Origin: Flavobacteriales bacterium UBA7878
GTDB taxonomy: Bacteria > Bacteroidota > Bacteroidia > Flavobacteriales > Schleiferiaceae
Direction: 5' to 3'
DNA: 62,550 nt
Assembly: GCA_002501205.1 (NCBI GenBank)
Contig: DLRW01000062.1
Span: forward strand, 1-62,550
Under the pieces are notes generated by a model. The model ran no database searches, was not told the origin of the DNA, and saw only the letters and a program-made list of their open reading frames with translations. Of the stretch, positions 35,018-43,748 are shown piece by piece. The position numbers and the translations under genes are program-made. Position 1 is the first letter of the stretch, and the number at the start of each line of letters is the position of its first letter.

Positions 35018-36110
35018 AGTAATGATTAGTGGAGGCGGCACCGGAGGTCATATTTTCCCGGCCCTGGCCATTGCCGATGAAATTAAAGCAAGGTATCCTC
35101 ACGCTGAATTTCAGTTTGTTGGGGCTCAAAATAAAATGGAGATGGAAAAGGTACCGCAGGCCGGTTACCCCATCGAAGGACTTTGGATTAGTGGATTGCA
35201 GCGAAAAATGACAATCGACAATTTGAGCTTCCCTTTCAAAGTACTAAGCAGCTTAGCTAAGAGCCGCAAGCTGATTCGAAAATTTAAGCCCGATATCGCC
35301 ATTGGAACCGGAGGTTTTGCCAGTGGGCCGCTATTATGGGCGGCTGCATCTAAAGGTGTGCCCTGCTTGATTCAGGAGCAGAACTCCTTTCCGGGTATTA
35401 CCAATAAGCTGCTCAGTAAAAAGGTAGCTCGCATTTGCGTGGCCTATGATAAAATGGAAAGGTTCTTTCCGAAAGAAAAGCTGGTTCTTACAGGCAATCC
35501 CCTGCGTAAGGATCTTCAAATAGCGCTTCCCGCGGATGCGCAGGTAAAAGAGAAATTAGGCTTAAAGCCTGGATGGCCCACCCTCCTGATTTTAGGAGGC
35601 AGCCTGGGTGCCCGCCGCATCAATGAATTGATCAGTTCTGAATTGGAGAATCTCCAAAAAATGGAGCTCAATATCATCTGGCAATGCGGTAAACTCTATT
35701 ATGATTCTCTGACTGCCAAACATCAAAACTTGCCGGATCACATCAAGCTTCAAGCATTTATTAGTGATATGCGCGAGGCCTATGCAGCTAGCGATATTAT
35801 GATTAGTCGTTCCGGTGCCAATACTTTGAGCGAACTGGCAGTGGTAGGCAAAGCCGCCATCCTTATTCCTTCGCCCAATGTAGCCGAGGATCATCAAACC
35901 AAAAATGCCGAAGCCCTGAGCTCCAAGTCAGCGGCCTTGCTATTTAAAGAAACGCGAGACTCCCAAGAATTAGTAGCCCTGGTGCAGGAATTACTGGAAG
36001 ACCCTCAAAAGCAGAAAGACCTGCAAAACAATATTCAAAAACTGGCCCTGCCCAATGCAGCCGCCAGCATTGTTAACGAAATTGAAAGCCTGCTTGGCCA
36101 TGTTGGATAG
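35004..36110 (+). CDS. murG: Lipid II synthase (GlcNAc transferase) MurG
   Basis: Peripheral membrane glycosyltransferase that adds GlcNAc to lipid I. The N-terminal G-loop MISGGGTGGHIFPALAIADE, then IGTGGFASGPLLWAA, LIQEQNSFPGITNKLLS and the C-terminal SRSGANTLSELAVVGKAAILIPSP are all family signatures, with the conserved EDHQTKNAEAL loop. Length 368 residues is standard. It overlaps ftsW by 14 bases and murC by 11. Confidence 0.97.
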   Translation: MEKLRVMISGGGTGGHIFPALAIADEIKARYPHAEFQFVGAQNKMEMEKVPQAGYPIEGLWISGLQRKMTIDNLSFPFKVLSSLAKSRKLIRKFKPDIAIGTGGFASGPLLWAAASKGVPCLIQEQNSFPGITNKLLSKKVARICVAYDKMERFFPKEKLVLTGNPLRKDLQIALPADAQVKEKLGLKPGWPTLLILGGSLGARRINELISSELENLQKMELNIIWQCGKLYYDSLTAKHQNLPDHIKLQAFISDMREAYAASDIMISRSGANTLSELAVVGKAAILIPSPNVAEDHQTKNAEALSSKSAALLFKETRDSQELVALVQELLEDPQKQKDLQNNIQKLALPNAAASIVNEIESLLGHVG

Positions 36111-37437
36111 ACCGAATGTATACCTCATTGGCATTGGCGGCATTGGCATGAGCGCCCTGGCCCGCTATTTCCAGCAATCAGGTCGAAAGGTGGCTGGTTA
36201 CGATCGCTATCGTTCCCCGCTCTGTGAAGACCTGGAAGCAGAAGGCATGAAGATCCACTATGAGGATGATGTGAAGCAAATTCCATCACGTTTTAAAGCG
36301 GAGGACAGTTTGGTGATTTACACCCCTGCGATTCCTGAGGATCACAGTGAGCTAAACTTCTTTCAAAAAGAGGGCTTTGAAATTGTGAAGCGTGCCCGAG
36401 TATTGGGACTTATTGCCCAAAAGCATCGTTGTCTGGCCGTTGCCGGTACTCATGGCAAGACCACTACTTCCAGCATTTTAGCCCATTTATATCGTCATGC
36501 AGAAGTAGAGATTAGCGCCTTCCTGGGTGGCATCAGCACTAACTACCAATCCAATTTTTGGGGTCATGATGACACCGACCTTTTGGTAGCCGAAGCGGAT
36601 GAATACGATCGTAGTTTCCTAAACTTAAAGCCTACCGCTGCTGTAATTACCAGCACTGATGCAGACCACTTGGACATCTACGGCGAAGCGCAAAGCCTGG
36701 AAGACACCTTCCGTGAATTTGCTGAAAGTGTAAGCGATTTTGTGCTGGTTAATGAAAGTACCAATCTGAATCTGGGCCTTAAATATGGCTTCGGTAATCA
36801 GAACTCCTATTATGCCGACCAGGTTCAAGTAATAGAACATCAATATCATTTTGATTTTGTGCATCCGCAGGGTCGTATTAGCGATATCAGCATGCTCCTG
36901 CCCGGCCGACATAATGTGGAAAATGCGGTTGCCGCCGCTGCCCTGGCATTGAAATACGGCTTAAGTGAAGAGCAAATCAAAGCCGGGCTCGAAAGCTTTA
37001 AAGGCGTAAAACGCCGTTTCGAATACCATATCCAAAAGGAGGATCTGGTGTATATCGACGATTATGCCCATCACCCGAAGGAGATTGCCGCCTTGCAAAA
37101 TTCGGTGCGTGAACTTTATCCTAAACGAAAGATCACCGCGATTTTCCAACCGCATTTATATTCTCGTACCCGTGACTTTTTAAAAGACTTTGCCGAAAGT
37201 CTTTCTGCCTTCGACGAAATGATTTTATTAGAATTATACCCTGCCCGCGAACGTCCGATTGCCGGAATTAACTCCAAAGCTTTATTGGATTTGATACAAT
37301 CGGAGACAAAATCATTGATGGGCCGGCAAGAAATCCTCAGCCGATTTAGCGAGGAAAAACCCGAATTAATCCTCACCATTGGAGCTGGAGATATAGATCA
37401 ACTGATCCGACCCTTAAAATTGGCCTTATTAAAATGA
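36100..37437 (+). CDS. murC: UDP-MurNAc:L-alanine ligase
   Basis: First Mur ligase, adds L-Ala to UDP-MurNAc in the cytoplasm. The N-terminal YLIGIGGIGMSALARYF Rossmann motif, the ATP loop CLAVAGTHGKTTTSSILAHL, EADEYDRSFLNLKP and the DDYAHHPKEIAAL segment identify it. Length 445 residues. The ATG at 36100 is preferred; an upstream ATG at 36055 adds 15 residues that have no family match. It overlaps murG by 11 bases and ftsQ by 4 (ATGA). Confidence 0.97.
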   Translation: MLDRPNVYLIGIGGIGMSALARYFQQSGRKVAGYDRYRSPLCEDLEAEGMKIHYEDDVKQIPSRFKAEDSLVIYTPAIPEDHSELNFFQKEGFEIVKRARVLGLIAQKHRCLAVAGTHGKTTTSSILAHLYRHAEVEISAFLGGISTNYQSNFWGHDDTDLLVAEADEYDRSFLNLKPTAAVITSTDADHLDIYGEAQSLEDTFREFAESVSDFVLVNESTNLNLGLKYGFGNQNSYYADQVQVIEHQYHFDFVHPQGRISDISMLLPGRHNVENAVAAAALALKYGLSEEQIKAGLESFKGVKRRFEYHIQKEDLVYIDDYAHHPKEIAALQNSVRELYPKRKITAIFQPHLYSRTRDFLKDFAESLSAFDEMILLELYPARERPIAGINSKALLDLIQSETKSLMGRQEILSRFSEEKPELILTIGAGDIDQLIRPLKLALLK

Positions 37438-38156
37438 AGCTCTGGCATCAAATAGCGATATGGACCGGAGGGCTAAGCACCTGGATACTATTAGTTTCCA
37501 GTGCTATCAATGCCTATGAACGGCAAGAACTTAAGGACTTCAAATTGCAATTTGAAAACCGCCAGGATCGCTCCTTTTTATCGCTGCTGGAGATGGAAAA
37601 ACAGGTTCAAAAAGAACTGGGAGACAGCAGCCTACAGCTGGCAGAAATTAACAAGGCCTTGTTAGAAGAAAGCATTGATAATCACCCTGCTATCAGGAAA
37701 GCGGAAGTATATTCGAAGATAGATGGTAGCTTAAGGATAATGCTATGGCAGCATGATCCATTAGCAAGAGTTATCGGCAGAAGAAGTTCTTTTTATCTAT
37801 TGGATGCTGGAGAAAAAATGCCTTTGAGCCCCTATTTCTCCGAAGAAGTTCCTCTGGTGAGTGGTGACTTGAATGATGAGGATTTGGCGCTGATTGCCAG
37901 CTTTTGGCAGTCGCTCAAACAAGATGAGTTCTACCAGCAATTCTTTACGGGATTGCATTGTAATGAACAGAAAGAATGGACGCTTTTTCCTGCAAAAGGA
38001 AACTTTAAAATACGGGTAGGAAAGCCCGAAGAGCTGGAGGAAAAATTGACCAAACTAAAGGTCTTTTATACCCAAGCCCCCGCTCCGAAATATTTAAATA
38101 AGCTTAAAGAGATTGACCTTCGCTTTGAAGGACAACTCATTTGCCGCAAAAACTAA
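37434..38156 (+). CDS. ftsQ: FtsQ-like cell division protein
   Basis: Bitopic division protein of 240 residues: short cytoplasmic N-terminus, membrane helix (about residues 6-26, IAIWTGGLSTWILLVSSAI), then a periplasmic region with a POTRA-like beginning (LLEESIDNHPAIRKAEVYSKIDG) and a later LKVFYTQAPAPKYLNKLKEIDLRFEGQLICRK ending that matches the FtsQ C-terminus 'IDLRF..q.I'. The call rests on these features and on its place between murC and ftsA. Overlap with murC is ATGA; ftsA begins 3 bases after its stop. Confidence 0.9.
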   Translation: MKLWHQIAIWTGGLSTWILLVSSAINAYERQELKDFKLQFENRQDRSFLSLLEMEKQVQKELGDSSLQLAEINKALLEESIDNHPAIRKAEVYSKIDGSLRIMLWQHDPLARVIGRRSSFYLLDAGEKMPLSPYFSEEVPLVSGDLNDEDLALIASFWQSLKQDEFYQQFFTGLHCNEQKEWTLFPAKGNFKIRVGKPEELEEKLTKLKVFYTQAPAPKYLNKLKEIDLRFEGQLICRKN

Positions 38157-38159
38157 AAC

Positions 38160-39551
38160 ATGAATCCGGAAGAGATTTCAGTAGGTTTAGACATCGGGAC
38201 CACCAAGATCGTGGCCATGATCGGCCGGAAGAACGAGTTCGGCAAGGTCGAGATTCTCGGGATTGGCAAAGCCCGCTCCCTTGGCGTGCAGCGCGGTGTG
38301 GTGACCAATATTGTTAAAACCATCGAATCCATTAAAGAAGCCGTTGAAGAAGCAGAAGCCCAAAGTGGCCTCAATGTTTCGGAGGTAGTGGTGGGAATTG
38401 CCGGTCAACATATCCGCAGTACTCAGCATAGCGATTATATCAATCGCCAAAATCCAGATGCCGTTATCGAAGATCGCGACTTGCAAGAATTGATCGATAA
38501 TGTGCACAATTTGGTGATGCTACCCGGTGAGGAGATCATTCACGTCCTCCCACAGGAATATAAAATCGACGGACAACCCGATATCCGCGAACCCAAAGGC
38601 ATGTATGGCTCTCGCTTAGAGGCCAATTTCCATATTGTAGTAGGTCAGATTTCTTCGATTAAAAATATTGGGCGCTGCGTGCGCTCCAGCGAATTGGAGA
38701 TTGCCGACATTACCCTCGAACCCCTCGCCTCGGCTGAAGCGGTGCTTTCGCAGGAAGAAAAAGAGGCCGGTGTAGTGCTGGTCGACATTGGTGGCGGCAC
38801 TACAGATGTAGCCATTTTTAAGGATGGCATTATTCGTCATACCGCGGTAATCCCATTTGGTGGCAACGTAATTACTGAAGATATTAAGGAGGGCTGCACC
38901 ATTATTGAAAAGCAAGCCGAGCTCCTGAAAATCAAGTTTGGATCGGCTTGGCCCGGTGAAAACAAGGAGAATGAAATCGTAAGCATCCCTGGCCTTCGAG
39001 GAAGGGAACCCAAAGAGATTTCCATGAAAATGCTCTCTAAAATTATCAATGCCCGGGTGGTAGAGATCATTGAGCAGGTTTACCTGGAAATCAAGAATTA
39101 CGGTTACAATGAAAATAAGAAGAAACTCATTGCCGGCATTGTATTAACCGGTGGTGGTTCGCAGCTTAAACATATTAAGCAGTTGGTAGAATTCGTTACG
39201 GGTATGGATACGCGTATTGGTTACCCCAATGAGCATTTGGCCAGCCCTAGTAGCGATGATCTTTCTTCTCCCATTTACGCTACTGCCGTTGGACTAATCC
39301 TTAAAGGACTGGAAGGTAAACCCAAAGATCATCCCAGTGATGTAGAACGGGCTGCAAATGAAGAAGCCAAGGCCACTGAAAAACCCATTGCAGAAGTAGT
39401 ACCTGAAGAAGCAGAGAATCCTGAAGCGGAAGCACCCGAAGATGATCAGGAAGACGCACCCGAAAACAACGAAAAGAAAAAGCCCTACCGTTCCAATGTG
39501 TTCGAAAACTGGGCTAATAAGTTCCGAAACTTTTTAAACGAAGATCTATAA
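38160..39551 (+). CDS. ftsA: Cell division protein FtsA
   Basis: Actin-like ATPase that tethers FtsZ to the membrane. The phosphate-1 loop SVGLDIGTTKIVAMIGR, the 1C-domain region RGVVTNI and phosphate-2 VVLVDIGGGTTDVAIF, and the adenosine loop IVLTGGGSQLKHI are all seen. After the core (to about residue 390) comes an acidic, glutamate-rich linker, and the last residues (VFENWANKFRNFLNEDL) look like the amphipathic membrane-targeting helix. Length 463 residues. Ten bases separate it from ftsZ. Confidence 0.97.
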   Translation: MNPEEISVGLDIGTTKIVAMIGRKNEFGKVEILGIGKARSLGVQRGVVTNIVKTIESIKEAVEEAEAQSGLNVSEVVVGIAGQHIRSTQHSDYINRQNPDAVIEDRDLQELIDNVHNLVMLPGEEIIHVLPQEYKIDGQPDIREPKGMYGSRLEANFHIVVGQISSIKNIGRCVRSSELEIADITLEPLASAEAVLSQEEKEAGVVLVDIGGGTTDVAIFKDGIIRHTAVIPFGGNVITEDIKEGCTIIEKQAELLKIKFGSAWPGENKENEIVSIPGLRGREPKEISMKMLSKIINARVVEIIEQVYLEIKNYGYNENKKKLIAGIVLTGGGSQLKHIKQLVEFVTGMDTRIGYPNEHLASPSSDDLSSPIYATAVGLILKGLEGKPKDHPSDVERAANEEAKATEKPIAEVVPEEAENPEAEAPEDDQEDAPENNEKKKPYRSNVFENWANKFRNFLNEDL

Positions 39552-39561
39552 GCCTCTCATA

Positions 39562-41652
39562 ATGGAGAATACAAACCAAGACATGATGCCCTTTGACCTC
39601 CCTAAAAACCGTTCGTCCGTGATTAAAGTTGTGGGCGTTGGCGGAGGTGGTAGCAATGCGGTAAATCACATGTTTAGCTCCGGGATCAACGGAGTAGATT
39701 TTGTGATTTGCAATACCGATGCTCAGGCCTTAGAAAACAGTCCGGTTCCCAATAAAATCCAATTAGGAGTAACCTTAACCGAGGGCTTAGGTGCCGGCGC
39801 CAATCCTACTGTAGGAGAGCAAGCAGCCAAAGAAAGCCTGGATGAAATTGCCAAGGTCCTGGAGACCAATACCAAAATGGTGTTTATCACTGCCGGTATG
39901 GGTGGTGGTACCGGAACTGGTGCTGCACCCGTTATTGCCAAGGCAGCCAGAGACCAGGGTATCCTAACCGTAGGTATTGTTACCAGCCCCTTCGTATTTG
40001 AAGGCCGCATGCGTCAAGAACAAGCCGAAAAAGGTATCGACTCTTTGCGCTCGGTAGTGGATTCACTGGTTGTGATCAACAATAACAAATTGCGTGAGGT
40101 ATACGGTAACCTGGGCTTTAAAGCAGGTTTTGCCAAGGCCGATGAAGTATTGGCCACCGCTGCCAGAGGTATTGCCGAGGTAATTACCCATCACTACACT
40201 ACCAATATTGACCTTCGGGATGCTAAAACCGTTTTAGCCAATTCCGGAACGGCAATAATGGGTGCGGCTACTGCCATGGGTGAGAATCGCGCCAAGGAAG
40301 CTATTTCCGCCGCTCTGGATTCTCCCTTGTTGAACGACAACCATATTCGTGGCGCCAAGAACGTGCTCCTGTTAATTGTTTCCGGCACCAATGAAATTAC
40401 CATCGATGAAATTGGTGAGGTGAACGACTTCATTCAAAATGAAGCGGGTGGCGCTGCCAACATCATTATGGGTATTGGTGAGGATGAAAGCCTGGGCGAC
40501 GAAATCAGCATTACTATTATTGCCACGGGCTTTAATGCCGATCAGCAAAAGCAGGTAATTGGCAAGGCTCCAGCTAAGATTGTACACCCTTTGGAAGACG
40601 ATCAAGCGATTAGCACTTCCTTATACGATGCGCCGGTAAAAATGGACGAGGAGGATTTAGACCACAACCTCGACCAGGAATTAGACCGAGCCCTAAATGA
40701 AGAAAAAGAACTGGAGCGTCAACGTCAGACTTCGCTTTTCGCGGATGATGATTATGACAAGCCCCTGCATCCTACCGCTCAACCCATCGAAGACACCCAA
40801 GTTCAAGAAGAAACCCCATCTATCGAAGAGGAAGACGAAAGCCTACCTCACTTCGAATTAAAGGAGGAGGAAGAGCTGGTGGTAGAAGATCATCCGATGT
40901 TTGAATTGGATGCTAAGCCTGAGCCAGAAACGGAAATCGAAGAGCCTGTGGTTCGACACAGCCTCGATATGGAAGAAGAAGTTCCTGAAGCAGAAGAGCC
41001 TGCAGCCAGTCCGGAAGCTGAAGTTCGAGAAGAAGATATCGACTTCAATTTCTTTCAAATCGATATTGATGAAGAGGAAGAGTTTGAGGCTCCCAAAATG
41101 GAAATTCGCGAAGAAGCTCCTGAGCAAGAAATTCCTCAAGCTAAGGCTCCTGAAATGCCAGAAGCTGAATTCCAAAAGCCCGTTCCTGCGGAGCGCAAAG
41201 TATTTAGCCTGGAAGACTATCAGGAATTAGAAGCCAAGCTTAATCAAGGCATTAGCCCCAAGGCTGCCAGCCCCAAAGCTGCTCCTCAAGCGAAGGCTGA
41301 GAGCGATAAAGATGAAGATTTACACTTCGAAGTTAAGACCCGAAAGGAAGATGCCCCTGCTGCCAAACGACAGGGCCCTATTGACCCTATGGAGAGTAGC
41401 ATCGAAGAAAGTATGCGCTTGCGTGCGGAAGAACGTAGAGCGAAGTTAAAAGCCTTTAACTACCGCTTTAAGAACAACCCACACAGCCTTACTGAAACGG
41501 ACAATGAGCCTGCCTACAAACGTCATGGAATTAATATTGAGCAACGCTCACTTTCCAGCCAGGAATCACGCGGACGCATGACCCTGAACGACGGTGAAGA
41601 AGGCCCAAACTTTAAAAGCAATAATAGCTTTTTACACGACAACGTTGATTAA
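39562..41652 (+). CDS. ftsZ: Cell division protein FtsZ with long acidic C-terminal region
   Basis: Tubulin-like GTPase that forms the division ring. The GTP-binding domain is normal, with GVGGGGSNAVNHM near residue 34 and the tubulin signature GGGTGTG at 114-120. The globular core ends near residue 340. The remaining roughly 350 residues are a disordered, glutamate- and proline-rich linker, much longer than in Escherichia coli (383 residues in total) and long even for Bacteroidota. A basic patch (RLRAEERRAKLKAFNYRFKN) and a conserved-looking tail follow; the tail is likely the binding site for FtsA. A strong terminator lies just downstream, so ftsZ ends the dcw operon. Confidence 0.97.
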   Translation: MENTNQDMMPFDLPKNRSSVIKVVGVGGGGSNAVNHMFSSGINGVDFVICNTDAQALENSPVPNKIQLGVTLTEGLGAGANPTVGEQAAKESLDEIAKVLETNTKMVFITAGMGGGTGTGAAPVIAKAARDQGILTVGIVTSPFVFEGRMRQEQAEKGIDSLRSVVDSLVVINNNKLREVYGNLGFKAGFAKADEVLATAARGIAEVITHHYTTNIDLRDAKTVLANSGTAIMGAATAMGENRAKEAISAALDSPLLNDNHIRGAKNVLLLIVSGTNEITIDEIGEVNDFIQNEAGGAANIIMGIGEDESLGDEISITIIATGFNADQQKQVIGKAPAKIVHPLEDDQAISTSLYDAPVKMDEEDLDHNLDQELDRALNEEKELERQRQTSLFADDDYDKPLHPTAQPIEDTQVQEETPSIEEEDESLPHFELKEEEELVVEDHPMFELDAKPEPETEIEEPVVRHSLDMEEEVPEAEEPAASPEAEVREEDIDFNFFQIDIDEEEEFEAPKMEIREEAPEQEIPQAKAPEMPEAEFQKPVPAERKVFSLEDYQELEAKLNQGISPKAASPKAAPQAKAESDKDEDLHFEVKTRKEDAPAAKRQGPIDPMESSIEESMRLRAEERRAKLKAFNYRFKNNPHSLTETDNEPAYKRHGINIEQRSLSSQESRGRMTLNDGEEGPNFKSNNSFLHDNVD

Positions 41653-41678
41653 CAGACTAGTTCCCTGTTCTCATAAAA

Positions 41679-41707
41679 AGCCCGGCACCCTCTACCGGGC
41701 TTTTTTA
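41679..41707 (+). terminator. Terminator of the dcw operon
   Basis: Stem AGCCCGG with CCGGGCT (extendable by flanking A/T pairs), then a T-run. It begins 26 bases after the ftsZ stop. Confidence 0.9.
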
Positions 41708-41739
41708 TTGGACTGCACCCAAAAGAGCCAGGCAAGTTT

Positions 41740-41747
41740 TACCTTTG
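41740..41747 (+). promoter_or_regulatory. Candidate -7 element for yqeY
   Basis: TACCTTTG, a full TAnnTTTG match, 19 bases before the yqeY ATG and after the dcw terminator. No TTG at the right -33 distance. Confidence 0.45.
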
Positions 41748-41766
41748 TTTGAAAGGAAAAAAGATC

Positions 41767-42219
41767 ATGAGCTTAATTAAAAATATCGCTGAGGAAATTA
41801 AGACGGCCATGAAGGCCAAAGACAAAGTAAGACTGGAAAGCTTACGTAGTATTAAATCAGCTATTATGCTGGCCCAAACCGAAAAAGGAGCTGGAGCAGA
41901 ATTAAATGAAGAGGAAGAATTAAAAATCCTTACTCGTTTGCAGAAGCAGCGTAAGGACTCATTGGCCATTTACGAAGAACAAAACCGTGAGGATTTAGCC
42001 TCGGAAGAGCGAGCTCAATTGGAAGTAATTGAAGAGTTCTTGCCCAAGGCGCTTAGTCCGGAAGAATTAGAAGACTACCTCAAGAAGCTGATTGCAGAAG
42101 TTGGGGCCGCCGGTCCCCAAGACATGGGCAAGGTTATGGGCCGCGCCAGTAAAGACCTGGCAGGTCGTGCCGACGGCAAAAGCATTAGCACTAAAGTAAA
42201 AGAGCTTTTAGCCAACTAA
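41767..42219 (+). CDS. yqeY: GatB/YqeY domain protein
   Basis: Soluble 150-residue protein with the YqeY fold: an N-terminal helical part (AMKAKDKVRLESLRSIKSAI) and a C-terminal GatB-tail-like part (EEFLPKALSPEELEDYL, then GPQDMGKVMGRASKDLAGRADGK). GatB uses this domain to bind tRNA in the amidotransferase; the role of the free protein is not settled. The ATG at 41767 is preferred to the TTG at 41749. It has its own terminator. Confidence 0.93.
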   Translation: MSLIKNIAEEIKTAMKAKDKVRLESLRSIKSAIMLAQTEKGAGAELNEEEELKILTRLQKQRKDSLAIYEEQNREDLASEERAQLEVIEEFLPKALSPEELEDYLKKLIAEVGAAGPQDMGKVMGRASKDLAGRADGKSISTKVKELLAN

Positions 42220-42241
42220 GCTAAGACCATAGATATTTGAG

Positions 42242-42269
42242 AATCCCGGTTAGCGCCGGGATTTTTTAT
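42242..42269 (+). terminator. Terminator of yqeY
   Basis: Stem AATCCCGG with CCGGGATT around a 6-base loop, followed by a T-run that contains the stop of the convergent minus-strand gene. Confidence 0.88.
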
Positions 42270-43036
42270 TTGGGCAAACCCACTAAATACAAAACCTTGG
42301 CCGGTCCTGATTTTACCTTAGCCACCTCCCATTCGAAATGATCCGCATCCCTAAGGCTGGCAATAAGCTCCTTCATTTCAGCCACGGAATAGGTTCGTAA
42401 GGAGGAAACCACGCCATCCCAAAGTACAAAGAGAGGCACTATCGGAATGAGATAGGTAAACAGCAATCGACCCCAGCGAAAAGGACGTATGAAGGGGGTA
42501 CTTAAAAGCAGGCTGATGGGCGAAAAGACCATGGCTAAAACACTGGGAATACTGCGCTCCTGACCTTCAAAAACGGCTATCCCCTGACCGCTATCCACTG
42601 CATTTTGAAGTATAGCTCGGGCATCCTTCGGTTTGAAATGATGCAGCGATAAAAACTGAGTGCGTAGGCCCTTTAACTCCTGAGGTACGGCACGAGCATC
42701 AACCGCCTCTGCTTTAAAAGCAATATTGGCATGCTCATTACTAATACGCTTGAAAGCCGATAGATTGGGATAGTAATCGCTAAGGGTTATTTGCAAACCG
42801 GGCACTTCTTTTTGAAGCTCCTTATTTAAGCCGGGTAAAGCCCCTCCTCCTCCGGAGGCCAAATCGATAATCTGATTAGTCTCTAAACGCTTTAAGGCTT
42901 TGCTAAGGACTGGAACTGCCGGTTGGAATAGCCCTGTTTTTTGCGCTAAAAACTCTAAGAAATCCGTACCGTAATCGCGAAGATTTTTCGGGAACCAGCT
43001 AAGATCTTCCCATTCAAAAAGATGTATTCGGCCCAT
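42266..43036 (-). CDS. Class I SAM-dependent methyltransferase-like protein
   Basis: 256 residues. Motif I is IIDLASGGGGALPGLN, followed by LQITLSDYYPNLSAFKRIS, and FLSLHHFKPKDARAILQNAV in the strand-5 region, consistent with a methyltransferase fold. A hydrophobic stretch near residues 175-205 (LLFTYLIPIVPLFVLW) suggests membrane contact. Substrate unknown. The ATG at 43036 is chosen. It lies 25 bases downstream of the response regulator on the same strand and may be co-transcribed with the two-component pair. Confidence 0.75.
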   Translation of the reverse strand: MGRIHLFEWEDLSWFPKNLRDYGTDFLEFLAQKTGLFQPAVPVLSKALKRLETNQIIDLASGGGGALPGLNKELQKEVPGLQITLSDYYPNLSAFKRISNEHANIAFKAEAVDARAVPQELKGLRTQFLSLHHFKPKDARAILQNAVDSGQGIAVFEGQERSIPSVLAMVFSPISLLLSTPFIRPFRWGRLLFTYLIPIVPLFVLWDGVVSSLRTYSVAEMKELIASLRDADHFEWEVAKVKSGPAKVLYLVGLPK

Positions 43037-43061
43037 TGCTGATTTTAGGGCCAAGGTACGT

Positions 43062-43706
43062 CTAAACCAGCCTATTCCGCAAGGCAAGCTGCACGGCCTC
43101 CACCTTATTATGCACCTGCAATTTTTGGTAGATGTTCTCTATATGCTTGCGAACAGTAGATGGGCTAATAAAGAGGTTTTCGGCTATTTCCTGATAATTG
43201 CGCCCGGCCGCCAGGTGCTCCAATATTTCCGTCTCTCTTTTAGTGAGATTATAGTCCACCTTTTCTTCGGGCATATCCGCTCCCATGCGAATCAAGCGCA
43301 AAGCTTTATGGGCCACAGCCGCCGACATCGGGGCTCCGCCTTCCATTACTTCTTCTATCGCCAGATGTAATTTCAAGGGTCGCTCATCCTTTAAAAGGTA
43401 TCCATTGGCGCCGGCCATAATTGCTTTAAGGATATAATCCTCTTCGTCAAGCACGGTACTCATAATCACCTTTATCTGAGGGAAGCGCTTCCGCACAATC
43501 TCGGTAGCTTGAATACCATCCATTTCCGGCATATTGATATCCATTAAAATCACATCCAGATTATGATCTTCCTCCAAGTGATCGATAAGGGCCTTGCCAT
43601 TGGGTTCATGCCACTTCACCTGAAGGTTTTCTGCCAACTCCAGTTTCTCTATTAAAGTGCGGGCCAAGCGATAATTGTCCTCGGCGATAGCTATGTTTAA
43701 GGTCAT
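43062..43706 (-). CDS. LuxR/NarL-type response regulator
   Basis: 214 residues. The receiver domain has acidic residues in IAIAEDN and the phospho-acceptor D56 in VILMDINMPEMDG, with the conserved K in GYLLKDERP. The C-terminal LuxR helix-turn-helix is TKRETEILEHLAAGRNYQEIAENLFISPSTVRKHIENI (in part). The partner kinase is the gene just upstream on the same strand (43749-45719). An in-frame GTG at 43721 is an alternative start. Targets are unknown. Confidence 0.94.
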   Translation of the reverse strand: MTLNIAIAEDNYRLARTLIEKLELAENLQVKWHEPNGKALIDHLEEDHNLDVILMDINMPEMDGIQATEIVRKRFPQIKVIMSTVLDEEDYILKAIMAGANGYLLKDERPLKLHLAIEEVMEGGAPMSAAVAHKALRLIRMGADMPEEKVDYNLTKRETEILEHLAAGRNYQEIAENLFISPSTVRKHIENIYQKLQVHNKVEAVQLALRNRLV

Positions 43707-43748
43707 GCTTGGACTTTTCACAAATATGACAGGCTAAGTTTTAATTTC

